From a bacterium (GTDB taxonomy: Bacteria > Bdellovibrionota > Bdellovibrionia > Bdellovibrionales > Bdellovibrionaceae): 64,000 bases of DNA. The translations under genes and the position numbers were made by a program. The stretch spans positions 1 through 64,000 of the forward strand of contig JAIELP010000009.1 of the NCBI GenBank assembly GCA_019752925.1, given 5' to 3'. The notes beneath the pieces were generated by a model that saw only the letters and a list, made by a program, of their open reading frames with translations, did no database searches and had not been told where the DNA came from. Positions 9,211 to 18,555 of the stretch are shown here, piece after piece (positions within the stretch are counted from its first letter, which is position 1; each line of letters begins with the position of its first letter).

Positions 9211-11046
9211 ATGTATACGTTAGGGATTTCATGTTATTATCATGACGCAGCTGCATGCATTCTTTCGAACGGTCAAATTATCGCCGCAGCTCAAGAAGAA
9301 CGCTTTACTCGAAAAAAGCATGATCCGGCTTTTCCTCATAACGCTATCAAATACTGTTTAGAAGAAGCGCAAATTTCGTTAGATCAAGTGGATCACATTA
9401 TTTTTTACGACGACCCTACTCTCAAGTTTAAAAGAATTTTAAAGACCTACATCGATTTTTTCCCACGCTCAATTCCTTTTATTTTTAAATCTTTACCAAT
9501 CTGGCTTTCTAAAAAAATTCACTGGAAATCAAATTTAAAAAAAGAATTTAATAAATATTTCGATGTTTCTGTGCCAGCAAATAAAATCAGCTGTTCTCAA
9601 CATCATTTGTCTCACGCCGCAAGCGCATTTTACCCTTCGCCTTTTGAAGATGCTGCAATTCTTGTTTTGGATGGCGTAGGCGAATTTGCTACAACCACAA
9701 TCTGGCACGGCCAGGGCAATAAAATTAAATTGGTTGAGCAAATTAATTTCCCCCATTCTTTAGGTCTTCTTTACTCAGCCATGACGTCATACGCAGGTTT
9801 CAAGGTTAACTCAGGCGAATATAAAGTTATGGGATTAGCGCCTTACGGAGCTCCTCAATTTGCCGAGAAAATTAAAAATAATTTAATTAAAATTGACGAC
9901 AAAGGCTTGTTCAAAATGGATATGAGCTATTTTGATTATGCCATTAACGACCATATGACCAACGATAAATTTAATAATTTATTCGATGGCCTGCCTCGCG
10001 AAAAAGAATCCACAGTAACTCAGAAAGAAATGGACATCGCACGTTCAATTCAAGAAGTTACTGAAGAAGTGATGATGAAGCTTGCCAAATACTGCCAAGA
10101 AAAAACCGGATCAAAAAATCTATGTATGGCTGGCGGCGTGGCTTTAAATTGCGTAGCTAATGGTAAAATTTTAAATTCAGGCGTTTTTAAAAACGTATGG
10201 ATTCAGCCAGCCGCAGGCGATGCTGGCGGCGCTCTTGGAGCTGCTTATGTTCATTACTACAAAGACCACTCAAGAAAAGTTGCTAGCACATTAGACTCAA
10301 TGAAGGGTTCATATCTAGGCCCTCAGGACAAAAAAGAAGATATTAAAGCTTATCTCGATTCAATCCATGCCAAATATCATTTTATAGAAAATGAAGATCA
10401 ATGCTTGGATACTGTGGCCGAAGCTCTTAAGCAGGAAAAAGTTGTGGGTTGGCACTCTGGCCGTATGGAGTTTGGCCCCCGTGCTTTAGGAGCGCGAAGT
10501 ATTATAGGCGATTCTCGCAGTACAGAAATGCAAAAAACGATGAATCTTAAAATTAAGTACCGTGAAAGCTTTAGACCTTTTGCTCCATCTGTGTTGAGAG
10601 AAAGAGTTTCAGACTACTTCCAGCTAAATGTGGATAGCCCTTACATGCTTATTGTGGCCCCTGTGGCTGATAAAATCCGTAAAAGCATGACTAAAGAACA
10701 AGAGTCTCTTTTCGGAATTGATAAGTTAAATATACCTCGTAGTACAATCCCAGCTGTCACTCACGTGGACTATTCAGCGCGTGTTCAAACTGTTCATAAA
10801 GAAACAAATCCTAGATATTACAATCTGATCAAAAAATTTGAAGAAAAAACAGGTTATGGAGTATTAGTTAATACATCATTCAATGTGCGCGGTGAACCCA
10901 TCGTTTGCACGCCTGAGGACAGTTACCGATGCTTTATGCGTACCGAAATGGACGTTTTAGTTATCGAGAATTTCGTACTTTACAAACAAGAACAGCCAAA
11001 CTTCGACGATAAACAAAACTGGAAGAGTGAGTTCGAACTTGACTAA
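9211..11046 (+). CDS. NodU/CmcH-family O-carbamoyltransferase
   Basis: The 611-residue enzyme is predicted to move a carbamoyl group from carbamoyl phosphate, through an ATP-dependent adenylate, onto a sugar hydroxyl. The N-terminal domain starts YTLGISCYYHDAAACIL and contains QHHLSHAASAFYPSPF (the family metal-binding His cluster) and AAILVLDGVGE. The ASKHA/YrdC-like core shows GGVALNCVANGKI and PAAGDAGGALGAAY. The C-terminal domain has GRMEFGPRALGARSI, RPFAPSV and NTSFNVRGEPIVCTPEDS. I use the ATG at 9211; the frame is open back to 9073, but that would run into carA and adds an unrelated leader. It heads a plus-strand operon with sulfation and glycosyl-transfer genes and lies back-to-back with carAB, which makes its donor. 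Confidence 0.92.
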   Translation: MYTLGISCYYHDAAACILSNGQIIAAAQEERFTRKKHDPAFPHNAIKYCLEEAQISLDQVDHIIFYDDPTLKFKRILKTYIDFFPRSIPFIFKSLPIWLSKKIHWKSNLKKEFNKYFDVSVPANKISCSQHHLSHAASAFYPSPFEDAAILVLDGVGEFATTTIWHGQGNKIKLVEQINFPHSLGLLYSAMTSYAGFKVNSGEYKVMGLAPYGAPQFAEKIKNNLIKIDDKGLFKMDMSYFDYAINDHMTNDKFNNLFDGLPREKESTVTQKEMDIARSIQEVTEEVMMKLAKYCQEKTGSKNLCMAGGVALNCVANGKILNSGVFKNVWIQPAAGDAGGALGAAYVHYYKDHSRKVASTLDSMKGSYLGPQDKKEDIKAYLDSIHAKYHFIENEDQCLDTVAEALKQEKVVGWHSGRMEFGPRALGARSIIGDSRSTEMQKTMNLKIKYRESFRPFAPSVLRERVSDYFQLNVDSPYMLIVAPVADKIRKSMTKEQESLFGIDKLNIPRSTIPAVTHVDYSARVQTVHKETNPRYYNLIKKFEEKTGYGVLVNTSFNVRGEPIVCTPEDSYRCFMRTEMDVLVIENFVLYKQEQPNFDDKQNWKSEFELD

Positions 11047-12073
11047 TGTTCGCCTAAAAGCCTTTCCTCAAATGCTTGCATATGACCAAATGGCTGGCGG
11101 ACGCCAAACTCCATTTGCAATGCTGAGTGGACCTATTTCCTACACTAGCCCTCTTATTAACACCGATGAATATGGCTTTAGAAAAACTATTTACCAACAA
11201 CAAAAACTTTCCGTAACCGATTTAGAAAATTTAGATTCAGTCAGTTTTTTAATTGGTGGCTCCACTGCTTTTGGCGTGGGTTGCTCTGACGATAGCACAA
11301 CGATCGCTTCGATGTTGAGCCAAAAAACTAATAAAGTTTGGATCAATCTAGGAATAAGAGCCGGAGTGAGTTTTCAGGAACTCATTCATTTATTACAAAT
11401 TTTTGGTAAAGCTAAACGCATTGAGAATATTATTTTTTTTAGTGGAATTAACGATATTTATACAAACTTTCTTCATACTGAAAAGTCACTTTACGACCAT
11501 ACAGTTAACCAGCTAGATCTAGAATTTGTTTCTAAGTCCCTAAAGCGCCAGATCATTTGTAAAATTTTTGCTAAAATCCATTCGTGCAGAACTTCTGATT
11601 TACAAGAACTACCTCTTAAAAAAATCATCTTAGGACAGTTCCAAAGAACAGCGCCCGCAGAACATATACCGGTTGAAAAAATTTGCGAAATTATAAAAAG
11701 AAATTTTTTGTTATATCGTGGATTAAAATCACTGGTTAACGGACAGCTTGGCTTTGTTTTACAACCTTACTACCCATGGACTAATAAAAAACCAAGTGCC
11801 GAAGAAGACGTAACTATGGCTTACCTCGATAAACTTCAAGCCGATACAGCATGGCCTGAAATCAGAGCAGCTATTTCAGAAAAAGCTGTCTACAATACTA
11901 TTACAGAATGCTATTTAGAAACTTCTAAAAAAGAAAATATTCCTTTTGCAGATTCTAATCCACTTTTTAACACTTCAGCTTCACTTTTTGTTGATTCGGT
12001 ACATCTTACGGATGAAGGAAACAAAATAGCCACTGACCTTATTTTACAAAAATTTAACATATTGGAGAAATAG
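11027..12073 (+). CDS. SGNH/GDSL-hydrolase-like protein
   Basis: This roughly 345-residue protein has the block order of an SGNH hydrolase: FLIGGSTAFGVG, with Ser in the block I position; a glycine in INLGIRAGVSFQE (block II); FFSGINDIYTNF, with Asn (block III); and DSVHLTDEGN, carrying Asp and His near the C terminus (block V). The preceding NTDEYGFRK segment is typical of SGNH proteins found in polysaccharide clusters. No signal peptide or membrane segment is evident, so it may act in the cytoplasm as an esterase or acyltransferase. It overlaps the carbamoyltransferase end. The start is ambiguous: GTG 11027 sits against a GGAAGAG motif, and TTG 11039 has that motif at better spacing. The natural substrate cannot be told. 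Confidence 0.75.
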   Translation: MSSNLTNVRLKAFPQMLAYDQMAGGRQTPFAMLSGPISYTSPLINTDEYGFRKTIYQQQKLSVTDLENLDSVSFLIGGSTAFGVGCSDDSTTIASMLSQKTNKVWINLGIRAGVSFQELIHLLQIFGKAKRIENIIFFSGINDIYTNFLHTEKSLYDHTVNQLDLEFVSKSLKRQIICKIFAKIHSCRTSDLQELPLKKIILGQFQRTAPAEHIPVEKICEIIKRNFLLYRGLKSLVNGQLGFVLQPYYPWTNKKPSAEEDVTMAYLDKLQADTAWPEIRAAISEKAVYNTITECYLETSKKENIPFADSNPLFNTSASLFVDSVHLTDEGNKIATDLILQKFNILEK

Positions 12074-12076
12074 ACC

Positions 12077-12190
12077 ATGTTAAAAAAAATTATAGAATTT
12101 TTAAAATCTCTTTTCTCATCAAATGAAAACAAAGATCAAAAAGATAAAAAGAAGAAGAAACCTGTAAAGGATAACTACCCTATGTGGTAG
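12077..12190 (+). CDS. 37-residue lysine-rich small protein, function unknown
   Basis: A short gene lies in the gap between the SGNH protein and the sulfotransferase. It starts ATG with GGAGAA eight bases upstream and ends TAG 27 bases before the next ATG. The product begins with an amphipathic-looking helix (MLKKIIEFLKSLFSS), continues as a highly charged Lys/Asp/Asn linker and ends K-D-N-Y-P-M-W. It is too short for standard ORF cut-offs, but the strong ribosome binding site, good spacing and operon position support translation. The amphipathic N terminus could bind a membrane, and the aromatic C-terminal tag could be a recognition motif. I do not recognise a named family. Confidence 0.65.
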   Translation: MLKKIIEFLKSLFSSNENKDQKDKKKKKPVKDNYPMW

Positions 12191-12217
12191 TTCGTCAATT
12201 TTGAAAGAGGTTTTCTG

Positions 12218-13279
12218 ATGTATAATTTTGTAGACGTCTCAGGAGTTGGTAATTCCGGAAAAACTGCTGTTTCGGACATTTTAAGAGAGTTCGACAGAGT
12301 TTGGACTCCCGCCGATTCTTTTGAATTTGATCTATTCAGGTTACCTAACGGAATTCTTGATTTACATCATCATCTGGCAGAAGACTGGTCCCCGATTAGG
12401 TCGCATTACGCGATAAGCCGATTTAACGAGCTTATAGACCAAATCGGCATGTCTCCGTCTAAACTCAGTTGGAAAAAAATATATTCAACTGGAAATAACT
12501 ATGATCGCTTGTTTGAAAGACAGTTTAGAACTGTAATGAAAGGTTTTAGCAATAAGTTAATTGCTGGTTCTTACCAAGCTGAATGGCCCTATGAATTAAC
12601 AACGTATAGCGTGAGGAGAAGAATCTTACACAAGCTGGCCGTTAAGCTCAACATACGATCTTTATTGGAACGCCAAGTGTACTTATCTGATTCCTCAGAA
12701 TTCGAACAAGAACTTACAGCTACAATGAACAAGCTATTTCAGATACTTGTTAATAAAGACAGTGTATCTTCATCAATAGACTATGTCGTTTTACATAACT
12801 GCTTTGAACCTTTTAACCCTGTAAGAAGCTTAAACATTTTATCCAAATCGAAATCTATTATTGTATATCGTGATCCACGTGACGTTTATGTTTCCGGCAT
12901 AAGAAATGGAAAAGTTAGCTACAAAAAAGACATTACTTTCGGCGCTGAAGATGAACACGGCCTTAGCGAAGCCTTTTTAGCCACCTACGACATTAACTTG
13001 TTCATTCTACGCTACCAAACCTACATGAAAAATATTTACAAGGGGCAAGACAATCGCGTTTTAAAATTACGCTTTGAAGATTTAGTTCATAATTATGACC
13101 AATCTTTAACTCAAATTTGTAATTTTTTAAATTTAGACTCAGCACTTCACGTAAGAAAAAAACAAAAATTCCAACCAAGCCAATCCGCTAAAAATATTGG
13201 AAAATGGCGTAAATATGAAAACAGCCAGGAAATTAAGTTAATTACTGAAAAATTAAGTGATTTCGTATGGAACAGCTAA
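12218..13279 (+). CDS. sulfotransferase-family protein
   Basis: The 353-residue cytoplasmic protein looks like a PAPS-dependent sulfotransferase. The 5'-phosphosulfate loop is at the N terminus as VSGVGNSGKTAV, closer to a true Walker A (GxxxxGKT) than the usual sulfotransferase loop. The 3'-phosphate block is IIVYRDPRDVYVSG around residue 216, and KLRFEDLVHNYDQSLTQICNFL near the C terminus is the usual sulfotransferase tail. Between them lies about 150 residues of family-specific sequence. The ATG at 12218 follows an AAAGAGG ribosome binding site. It probably sulfates a sugar made by this operon, though a protein or peptide acceptor cannot be excluded. The stop overlaps the next gene by 13 bases. 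Confidence 0.7.
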   Translation: MYNFVDVSGVGNSGKTAVSDILREFDRVWTPADSFEFDLFRLPNGILDLHHHLAEDWSPIRSHYAISRFNELIDQIGMSPSKLSWKKIYSTGNNYDRLFERQFRTVMKGFSNKLIAGSYQAEWPYELTTYSVRRRILHKLAVKLNIRSLLERQVYLSDSSEFEQELTATMNKLFQILVNKDSVSSSIDYVVLHNCFEPFNPVRSLNILSKSKSIIVYRDPRDVYVSGIRNGKVSYKKDITFGAEDEHGLSEAFLATYDINLFILRYQTYMKNIYKGQDNRVLKLRFEDLVHNYDQSLTQICNFLNLDSALHVRKKQKFQPSQSAKNIGKWRKYENSQEIKLITEKLSDFVWNS

Positions 13280-14535
13280 ATTGTAAAAATATCATTTTAT
13301 GTTTTCCCTACAAAGGCGTTGGTGGCGTTTCTTTATTATTTTTAAGATTATCTAACCATCTACAGCAGATCACCCGTAAGAACATAATTTTAATTGATTA
13401 CAAAGATGGCTACATGTCTCGCCATAATCAAAATAAAAATGTAAGCATTTTGGAGTACTCGGATGATGCTAAAACCGAAATTCCCCCGGATTCTTTGGTG
13501 CTCTTACAAAGCATGACCCCATGGTCGATTTTTCCAAACATAAACTTTCGTGCTGACACAAAATTATTTTTTTGGAACTGTCATCCGTTCAACCTAGTAC
13601 CACTTCTTCCCGGATTAAGAAATTGGATTGCTCAGTATCCAAAGCTAGTATGGCTCAGTCATAAGACACTTTTAATTTCTTACAATCTAACTTTAAAGAA
13701 ATTCTATAAACTACTGGTCAACCAACAGTCTATAGCTTTTATGGACGCTGATAATTTAAAAATGACAGAATTTATTTTGGGCCAACATAAACCTCATGCC
13801 GAATTCTTGCCTATTCCGGTTGAAGTTCCGCAAATTAATTCTTTCTCGTCCAGATCTAAGACTTCACAAAAAAAAATCACTTGTGGTTGGGTTGGTCGCG
13901 TAGCTGATTTTAAACATACTATACTTAAGCGCACCATTATCGAACTAAAAAAGTATGCAGGCACTCATAAACAGCCTATTCATTTTATTCTAGTTGGCGA
14001 TGGTGACTACATAGACCAGATAAAACCTGAGCTGGTTAGCACAGACTACTTTAGCTACGAACACATCAAAGAGGTTTCACCACAAGAACTGGACCAGTTT
14101 ATTCTCAAAAATATCGATTTACTATTTAGCATGGGCACATCTGCACTGGAGTCTGCTAAACTGGGAATACCTAGTGTTTTATTGGACTTCTCTTACGGAC
14201 CCGTACCTGAAACTTACGGCTTTAAATTTATTTTTGAAAGCCAGCAGTATTCGTTAGGCCGAGTTATTACTTCCGAGCTATGCGATCAAAAAAACTCAAT
14301 AGATCGTATTATACGTAAAACATTGGCCAACCCAGCCGAAATTTCAGATAAGTGCTACCAGTACTGCCTAAGCAACCACAGCATAGAAAGTACAACAAAT
14401 AACTTATTAAATAGGCTTAAATTCAGCAATCTGACTTACGGTCAACTGACTAAGACTGGTATTGTAAACAAAAGCTTTATTTACAAATTTTTTAAAGCAC
14501 TTAAAACTATTTTATTACAAAGAAGGCCTGCCTGA
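13267..14535 (+). CDS. glycosyltransferase, GT4-like (GT-B fold)
   Basis: The 422-residue protein is a GT-B-type glycosyltransferase. An acceptor-domain N terminus with a glycine loop (FPYKGVGGVSLLFLRLSNHL) is followed by a C-terminal donor domain with GWVGRVADFKHTIL, FILVGDGDYIDQI and the donor-site helix SMGTSALESAKLGIPSVL, where the Glu corresponds to the GT4 nucleotide-ribose contact. No membrane segments are seen apart from a basic, hydrophobic C-terminal tail that may touch the inner membrane. It overlaps the sulfotransferase by 13 bases and precedes a flippase, so it should add one sugar of the repeat unit. Donor and linkage are unknown. Confidence 0.8.
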   Translation: MEQLNCKNIILCFPYKGVGGVSLLFLRLSNHLQQITRKNIILIDYKDGYMSRHNQNKNVSILEYSDDAKTEIPPDSLVLLQSMTPWSIFPNINFRADTKLFFWNCHPFNLVPLLPGLRNWIAQYPKLVWLSHKTLLISYNLTLKKFYKLLVNQQSIAFMDADNLKMTEFILGQHKPHAEFLPIPVEVPQINSFSSRSKTSQKKITCGWVGRVADFKHTILKRTIIELKKYAGTHKQPIHFILVGDGDYIDQIKPELVSTDYFSYEHIKEVSPQELDQFILKNIDLLFSMGTSALESAKLGIPSVLLDFSYGPVPETYGFKFIFESQQYSLGRVITSELCDQKNSIDRIIRKTLANPAEISDKCYQYCLSNHSIESTTNNLLNRLKFSNLTYGQLTKTGIVNKSFIYKFFKALKTILLQRRPA

Positions 14536-14567
14536 ACTTCAATAGGTCAGTAATTAAACACTTTATT

Positions 14568-15971
14568 TTGTACGCACTTGGCAGCGCAGCTCAGTCCATA
14601 GCGAGCTTCTTCATTTTGCCTCTATTGACGCATAAATTAGACGTAAATGAGTTCGCCATTTACTCGCTAACACAATTAATTGCCTCACTCTTTGGAACTG
14701 TTTTTTACTTGGGAATTTCTTCAGCATTAACTCGATCTTATTATGATTATGAAAACGACCAAATGAGAGGCTCAGTGGTTTACACTGGGTTTTTAATTAC
14801 TTGCTTCGGAGCCATTACGCAAGTTGTAGTAGCCTATTTATTCAGAAATCTTATCTCTGAAAATCTTTTCGATTCCGACAAATGGGGTTTATTTGTTTTT
14901 GTATCGCTTATTGCTTCTGCTATTGGAATTTTAACTCAATATTTACTCCTCTATTTACGAATATTACAAAAATCTTTAATTGTAGGCTTTTCGGGTTTAC
15001 TTATATTATTAGGTAATTTTGGCTTCACACTAATTCTTTTTAACTACATAGAAAGCAAATTATTTGCACCCGTAATAGCCAACATAATTTCACAGGGATT
15101 GCTGCTTTTAGTACTTCTTTTTTATTCACGTGAATTCTTTAAGGGAAGTTTTTTAAGCCACGAACTAAAAATACTTTTAAAATTTGGTATTCCAACAATC
15201 TTTATTAGCATTTCAGTGGCCATCATCGAATGGTCCGACCGACTTTTTATTAAAGAATATCTGAGTCTGGGCGATGCCGGAATTTATAATTTAGGTTATA
15301 AATTTGCCTCTGTAGTTAACATTTTCCTAATAACCCCGTTTGTTCAGGTTTGGAACCCTATTATGATGGAAAGTCGAACTAAGCCTAACAACAAAGATAT
15401 CTTTAAATACGTCTTTAAATATTTCTATGAAATTGGCCTTATTTGCGTAGTGGCAGCAAGCCTTATATTGCCTGATTTAATTTATCTTTTTGTACCCAAA
15501 GAGGCCTATCAAAAAGGTATCGAAATATTTCCTATTATCATGCTTGGAGTTTTGATTAACGGACTCAATAATATAGTTTCGGCAGGCATGCTATATGCTC
15601 GAAAGATAAATTATATGTCATTCATAGCGTACTTCGTAGCTGCCCTTAACATACTTTTAAATTTTCTTCTTATTCCTAAGTATGGCTATTACGGCGCCGC
15701 TTGGGCTAGCCTTATTACCTATTCATCCTCACCGTTTATTAATTATTATATCTCGAAACGATATTTTGAATTTGAAATTAACTGGATAAGACTCAGTATA
15801 GGCGTCCTAATTTGTCTTTGTTTTGTAATGAATTATACTTTGTTAGAAGCCCTAACAACGACTTTAGGTATTGTTATTAAGGTGGGAATTTTATCAATTT
15901 TGGCGATTTGGTATTTCAGAAGCCTTCCTACAGAGCATCGTCTCAAAGTATATTCCTTAATTAGAAAATAA
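14568..15971 (+). CDS. Wzx-type oligosaccharide flippase
   Basis: This is an inner-membrane protein with about 12-14 hydrophobic segments, of the MOP/PST flippase family that flips undecaprenyl-linked repeat units. The N terminus (YALGSAAQSIASFFILPLLTHKL) and the charged loop motif EWSDRLFIKEYLSLGDAGIYNLG, followed by PFVQVWNPIMMES, are typical of Wzx and RfbX proteins. The start is unclear. The TTG at 14568 has no ribosome binding site, while family-like sequence (NRSVIKHFI) continues upstream in frame to about 14535, where only rare start codons are available, so the real protein may be about 10 residues longer. It is one of two flippase genes in the window. Confidence 0.85.
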   Translation: MYALGSAAQSIASFFILPLLTHKLDVNEFAIYSLTQLIASLFGTVFYLGISSALTRSYYDYENDQMRGSVVYTGFLITCFGAITQVVVAYLFRNLISENLFDSDKWGLFVFVSLIASAIGILTQYLLLYLRILQKSLIVGFSGLLILLGNFGFTLILFNYIESKLFAPVIANIISQGLLLLVLLFYSREFFKGSFLSHELKILLKFGIPTIFISISVAIIEWSDRLFIKEYLSLGDAGIYNLGYKFASVVNIFLITPFVQVWNPIMMESRTKPNNKDIFKYVFKYFYEIGLICVVAASLILPDLIYLFVPKEAYQKGIEIFPIIMLGVLINGLNNIVSAGMLYARKINYMSFIAYFVAALNILLNFLLIPKYGYYGAAWASLITYSSSPFINYYISKRYFEFEINWIRLSIGVLICLCFVMNYTLLEALTTTLGIVIKVGILSILAIWYFRSLPTEHRLKVYSLIRK

Positions 15972-16008
15972 TTGTGTTTAAGTTTGATTTACCCTATTCT
16001 TCAAACCT

Positions 16009-16965
16009 ATGGCATTTAATAGCCCATTGGTGAGCGTTGTAATTAATTGTTTTAACGGAGAAGCCTATCTTAAAGAGGCTATTGATAGCGTTTATGCACA
16101 GACGTACAGCAATTGGGAAATCATTTTTTGGGATAACTGTTCAACCGACCGTAGCGCCGAAATCGCCAAATCCTACGGCAACAAAGTACGTTACTTTAAA
16201 GCCGAAAAAACAACTCCTTTAGGTGAGGCCAGAAATTTAGCCCTAAAACAATCTCAAGGCGATTTTATTGCGCTACTAGATTCTGATGATATCTGGCTGC
16301 CTGAAAAACTAACGACGCAAATTCAAAGCATAACTAAAAATGATGCTGCGGTTTGCTTCAGTGGTGTTATCGAAATTGACGAATCCGGCACTAAGCTTCG
16401 TGAAATTAATCCAATAAAAAAAAGCGGATACATGATTGAAGAGCTACTCTATCAATTCGACATTTATCTTTCGAGCATTATGTTTCGACGTGAGAGCTTA
16501 GTTAAAGAGTCCATTTCATTCGATACGCACCTAGTTTGCTCAGAAGAATATAATATACTGATGCGACTAGCAGCTAAATACAAGTTTGCTGTGGTCAGTG
16601 CAGCACTATCTAAATGGAGAGTTCACGGAACCTCGCTCACAACAAAAACGATTTCAAAATGGGCCTACGAACGTGAGTATACATTAAATCAAATTATCCG
16701 TGAAAACCCTGGTATAGATTTAAAATACCAGAAAGCCTTTGTTGAAGCCTATGCCCGCGCCGACTACTACAGAGCCCGCCTCTATTTTGAAACAGGAGAA
16801 ACTTCAAAAGCCCGACAATCTCTAGCAAAAGTTAAGTTTGTCCATCCACGCTATTTAATTCTATATACTGTTTCTTTTTTACCTAAATCTGTCTGGTTTT
16901 TTATTCATAAATCTAAATTGAAAAACAGCCTACTGCCTAAGCTGTTTAAATTTATATTTAGATAA
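16009..16965 (+). CDS. glycosyltransferase family 2
   Basis: The 318-residue GT-A enzyme starts with the GT2 nucleotide-binding strand PLVSVVINCFNGEAYLKEAIDS, has WEIIFWDNCSTDRS and the metal-binding DSDD in GDFIALLDSDDIWLPEK, and a downstream FRRESLVKES/CSEEYNILMRLA acceptor region with an E-D-like catalytic stretch. A short basic, hydrophobic C-terminal segment may associate with the membrane. It is the last gene of the plus-strand operon and stops 13 bases from the convergent polymerase gene, with no clear terminator hairpin between. Sugar specificity cannot be read from sequence. Confidence 0.88.
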   Translation: MAFNSPLVSVVINCFNGEAYLKEAIDSVYAQTYSNWEIIFWDNCSTDRSAEIAKSYGNKVRYFKAEKTTPLGEARNLALKQSQGDFIALLDSDDIWLPEKLTTQIQSITKNDAAVCFSGVIEIDESGTKLREINPIKKSGYMIEELLYQFDIYLSSIMFRRESLVKESISFDTHLVCSEEYNILMRLAAKYKFAVVSAALSKWRVHGTSLTTKTISKWAYEREYTLNQIIRENPGIDLKYQKAFVEAYARADYYRARLYFETGETSKARQSLAKVKFVHPRYLILYTVSFLPKSVWFFIHKSKLKNSLLPKLFKFIFR

Positions 16966-16978
16966 ATATTTTTTAATA

Positions 16979-18532
16979 TTATTTAAGCAAATCTTTCAGT
17001 TTAAATATTCCAATAATGGTACCAAAAAAACAGACAAAAGCTGGAAAAATCAAAACACTTGGCGAAATTATATACGTATAAAAAAAGCTGAGCGCTACCG
17101 ATGTAAATAAGGGTGCATAAATTAATTGAAAACTCCACAGCCCCTGCTGTGCTCGCAAGTGAACAAAAGAAACTACCAGTTGAATTAAAAAAACTATAAT
17201 TGCTGTGATCACAAATCCGAAGTCGGAAATAAACGGCGAATAAAAGCTAGTTGCATTGTAGGTCTTAGATCTTAATTTTATTGGGTACTGTTGATTTGCA
17301 AATAATTTATTTCGAACAACCGTTGGTACCACAACTTGTAGAGAGTAATAAGGATAATAAAGTGGGTAAATTCCTTGAGATTCAGCAAAATATAAATTGC
17401 TGACTGGCGTAGTGATGTAGAGGTAAATAGTTTTGAATCCATGTGGCATTTTTTGCAACACTTTATTTGTAAAAGATTCTGGCTTAACAAAATCAAGCTT
17501 ATCGACTAATAAATTTACATTAGAGTCAGAATAAAATTTCCTCAACAGCTCGTAATTTACCAGAATACTGACCATTGCATTATTTGCATACCGAGACACA
17601 TCTGAAGCCGTATATCCCTTTACCTTCAGCAAATTGGTCTGTTCATACAGTACAAACCTATCTTTTAATATCTGCTGTTCTTGCTCTGCCAACGAGACAT
17701 ATACTTTATTGACTCCATACAGTTGAGTTTTAAATTCATCAAGGCTGTGAGTCGCTAATTTAAGGTCTGGCACTTTCTTTATTAAAGGCTGATAACGTAC
17801 TTTTTTTTCTTCATCTGAAACTTCAGGTGTACGTATTTTTTCTACAAAACCAAAGAAAACAGTAAAAATTGTGAAACACAAGGCAAGAAATAATGCTAGA
17901 CGTTTTGATAATAAATTAAATCTTACATTCAATAAAAATACTGCCAGCCCACAGATAACTAAATAAACTGTATTACCTCTTGCCAACTCAGTTAATGAAA
18001 ATAAAAACATTAAAATAGCTACAATTAAAATCTTTTTATCCTTACTTTTTAAGTAGAGGTATATTGAAAGACAAAATATAAACACCCTGATTGAATTTGC
18101 AAAACCCGATACAGTTGGCACACCGTAATCTACATATGATTTTTTGATGTGAAATAGAGACCAAAAAACAGGAAGCCCGTTACTCTTGTAGATAATAAAA
18201 AGAAATAATGCGAACCAAAGGCCGGACAAAGCATAGGTTAGTTTTTTTAACTTATGTAAATTTTCATTAGACAAAGAAACTGCAACAGAAGAACTCTTAT
18301 TGCCGAAAAATTTTCTTACTAAAAAATAAGCCAGAAAAAAGGATAAAATATTAAAACCAATTAAAGAGGATACCCCTATCGAGTTTTCAATGCCAATTTC
18401 ATAAAGATCAACGAAAGCAAGCGCGGTGGCTATTAACCATATTACGCAAAACAAAAAATCTGGTCGACTTAGGTCGAACTGTTTTATTGATTTTATCACA
18501 GTTAATACACTAACATATTGCATATATATCAT
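16979..18532 (-). CDS. O-antigen/oligosaccharide repeat-unit polymerase (Wzy-like)
   Basis: This is a multi-spanning inner-membrane protein (about 10-12 hydrophobic segments) with a large periplasmic loop in the second half. The segment LTELARGNTVYLVICGLAV, with Arg-Gly after a transmembrane helix, and the preceding YGVPTVSGFANSIRV are typical of Wzy-like oligosaccharide repeat unit polymerases. It likely joins flipped repeat units in the periplasm. The frame is open from ATG 18571, but CAGGTGA lies just upstream of a TTG/ATG pair at 18535/18532, which I prefer. An 11-bp inverted repeat covers the upstream ATG. It ends a long minus-strand gene run. Confidence 0.75.
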   Translation of the reverse strand: MIYMQYVSVLTVIKSIKQFDLSRPDFLFCVIWLIATALAFVDLYEIGIENSIGVSSLIGFNILSFFLAYFLVRKFFGNKSSSVAVSLSNENLHKLKKLTYALSGLWFALFLFIIYKSNGLPVFWSLFHIKKSYVDYGVPTVSGFANSIRVFIFCLSIYLYLKSKDKKILIVAILMFLFSLTELARGNTVYLVICGLAVFLLNVRFNLLSKRLALFLALCFTIFTVFFGFVEKIRTPEVSDEEKKVRYQPLIKKVPDLKLATHSLDEFKTQLYGVNKVYVSLAEQEQQILKDRFVLYEQTNLLKVKGYTASDVSRYANNAMVSILVNYELLRKFYSDSNVNLLVDKLDFVKPESFTNKVLQKMPHGFKTIYLYITTPVSNLYFAESQGIYPLYYPYYSLQVVVPTVVRNKLFANQQYPIKLRSKTYNATSFYSPFISDFGFVITAIIVFLIQLVVSFVHLRAQQGLWSFQLIYAPLFTSVALSFFYTYIISPSVLIFPAFVCFFGTIIGIFKLKDLLK

Positions 18533-18555
18533 CAAAGATAAAGTCACCTGCCCAT

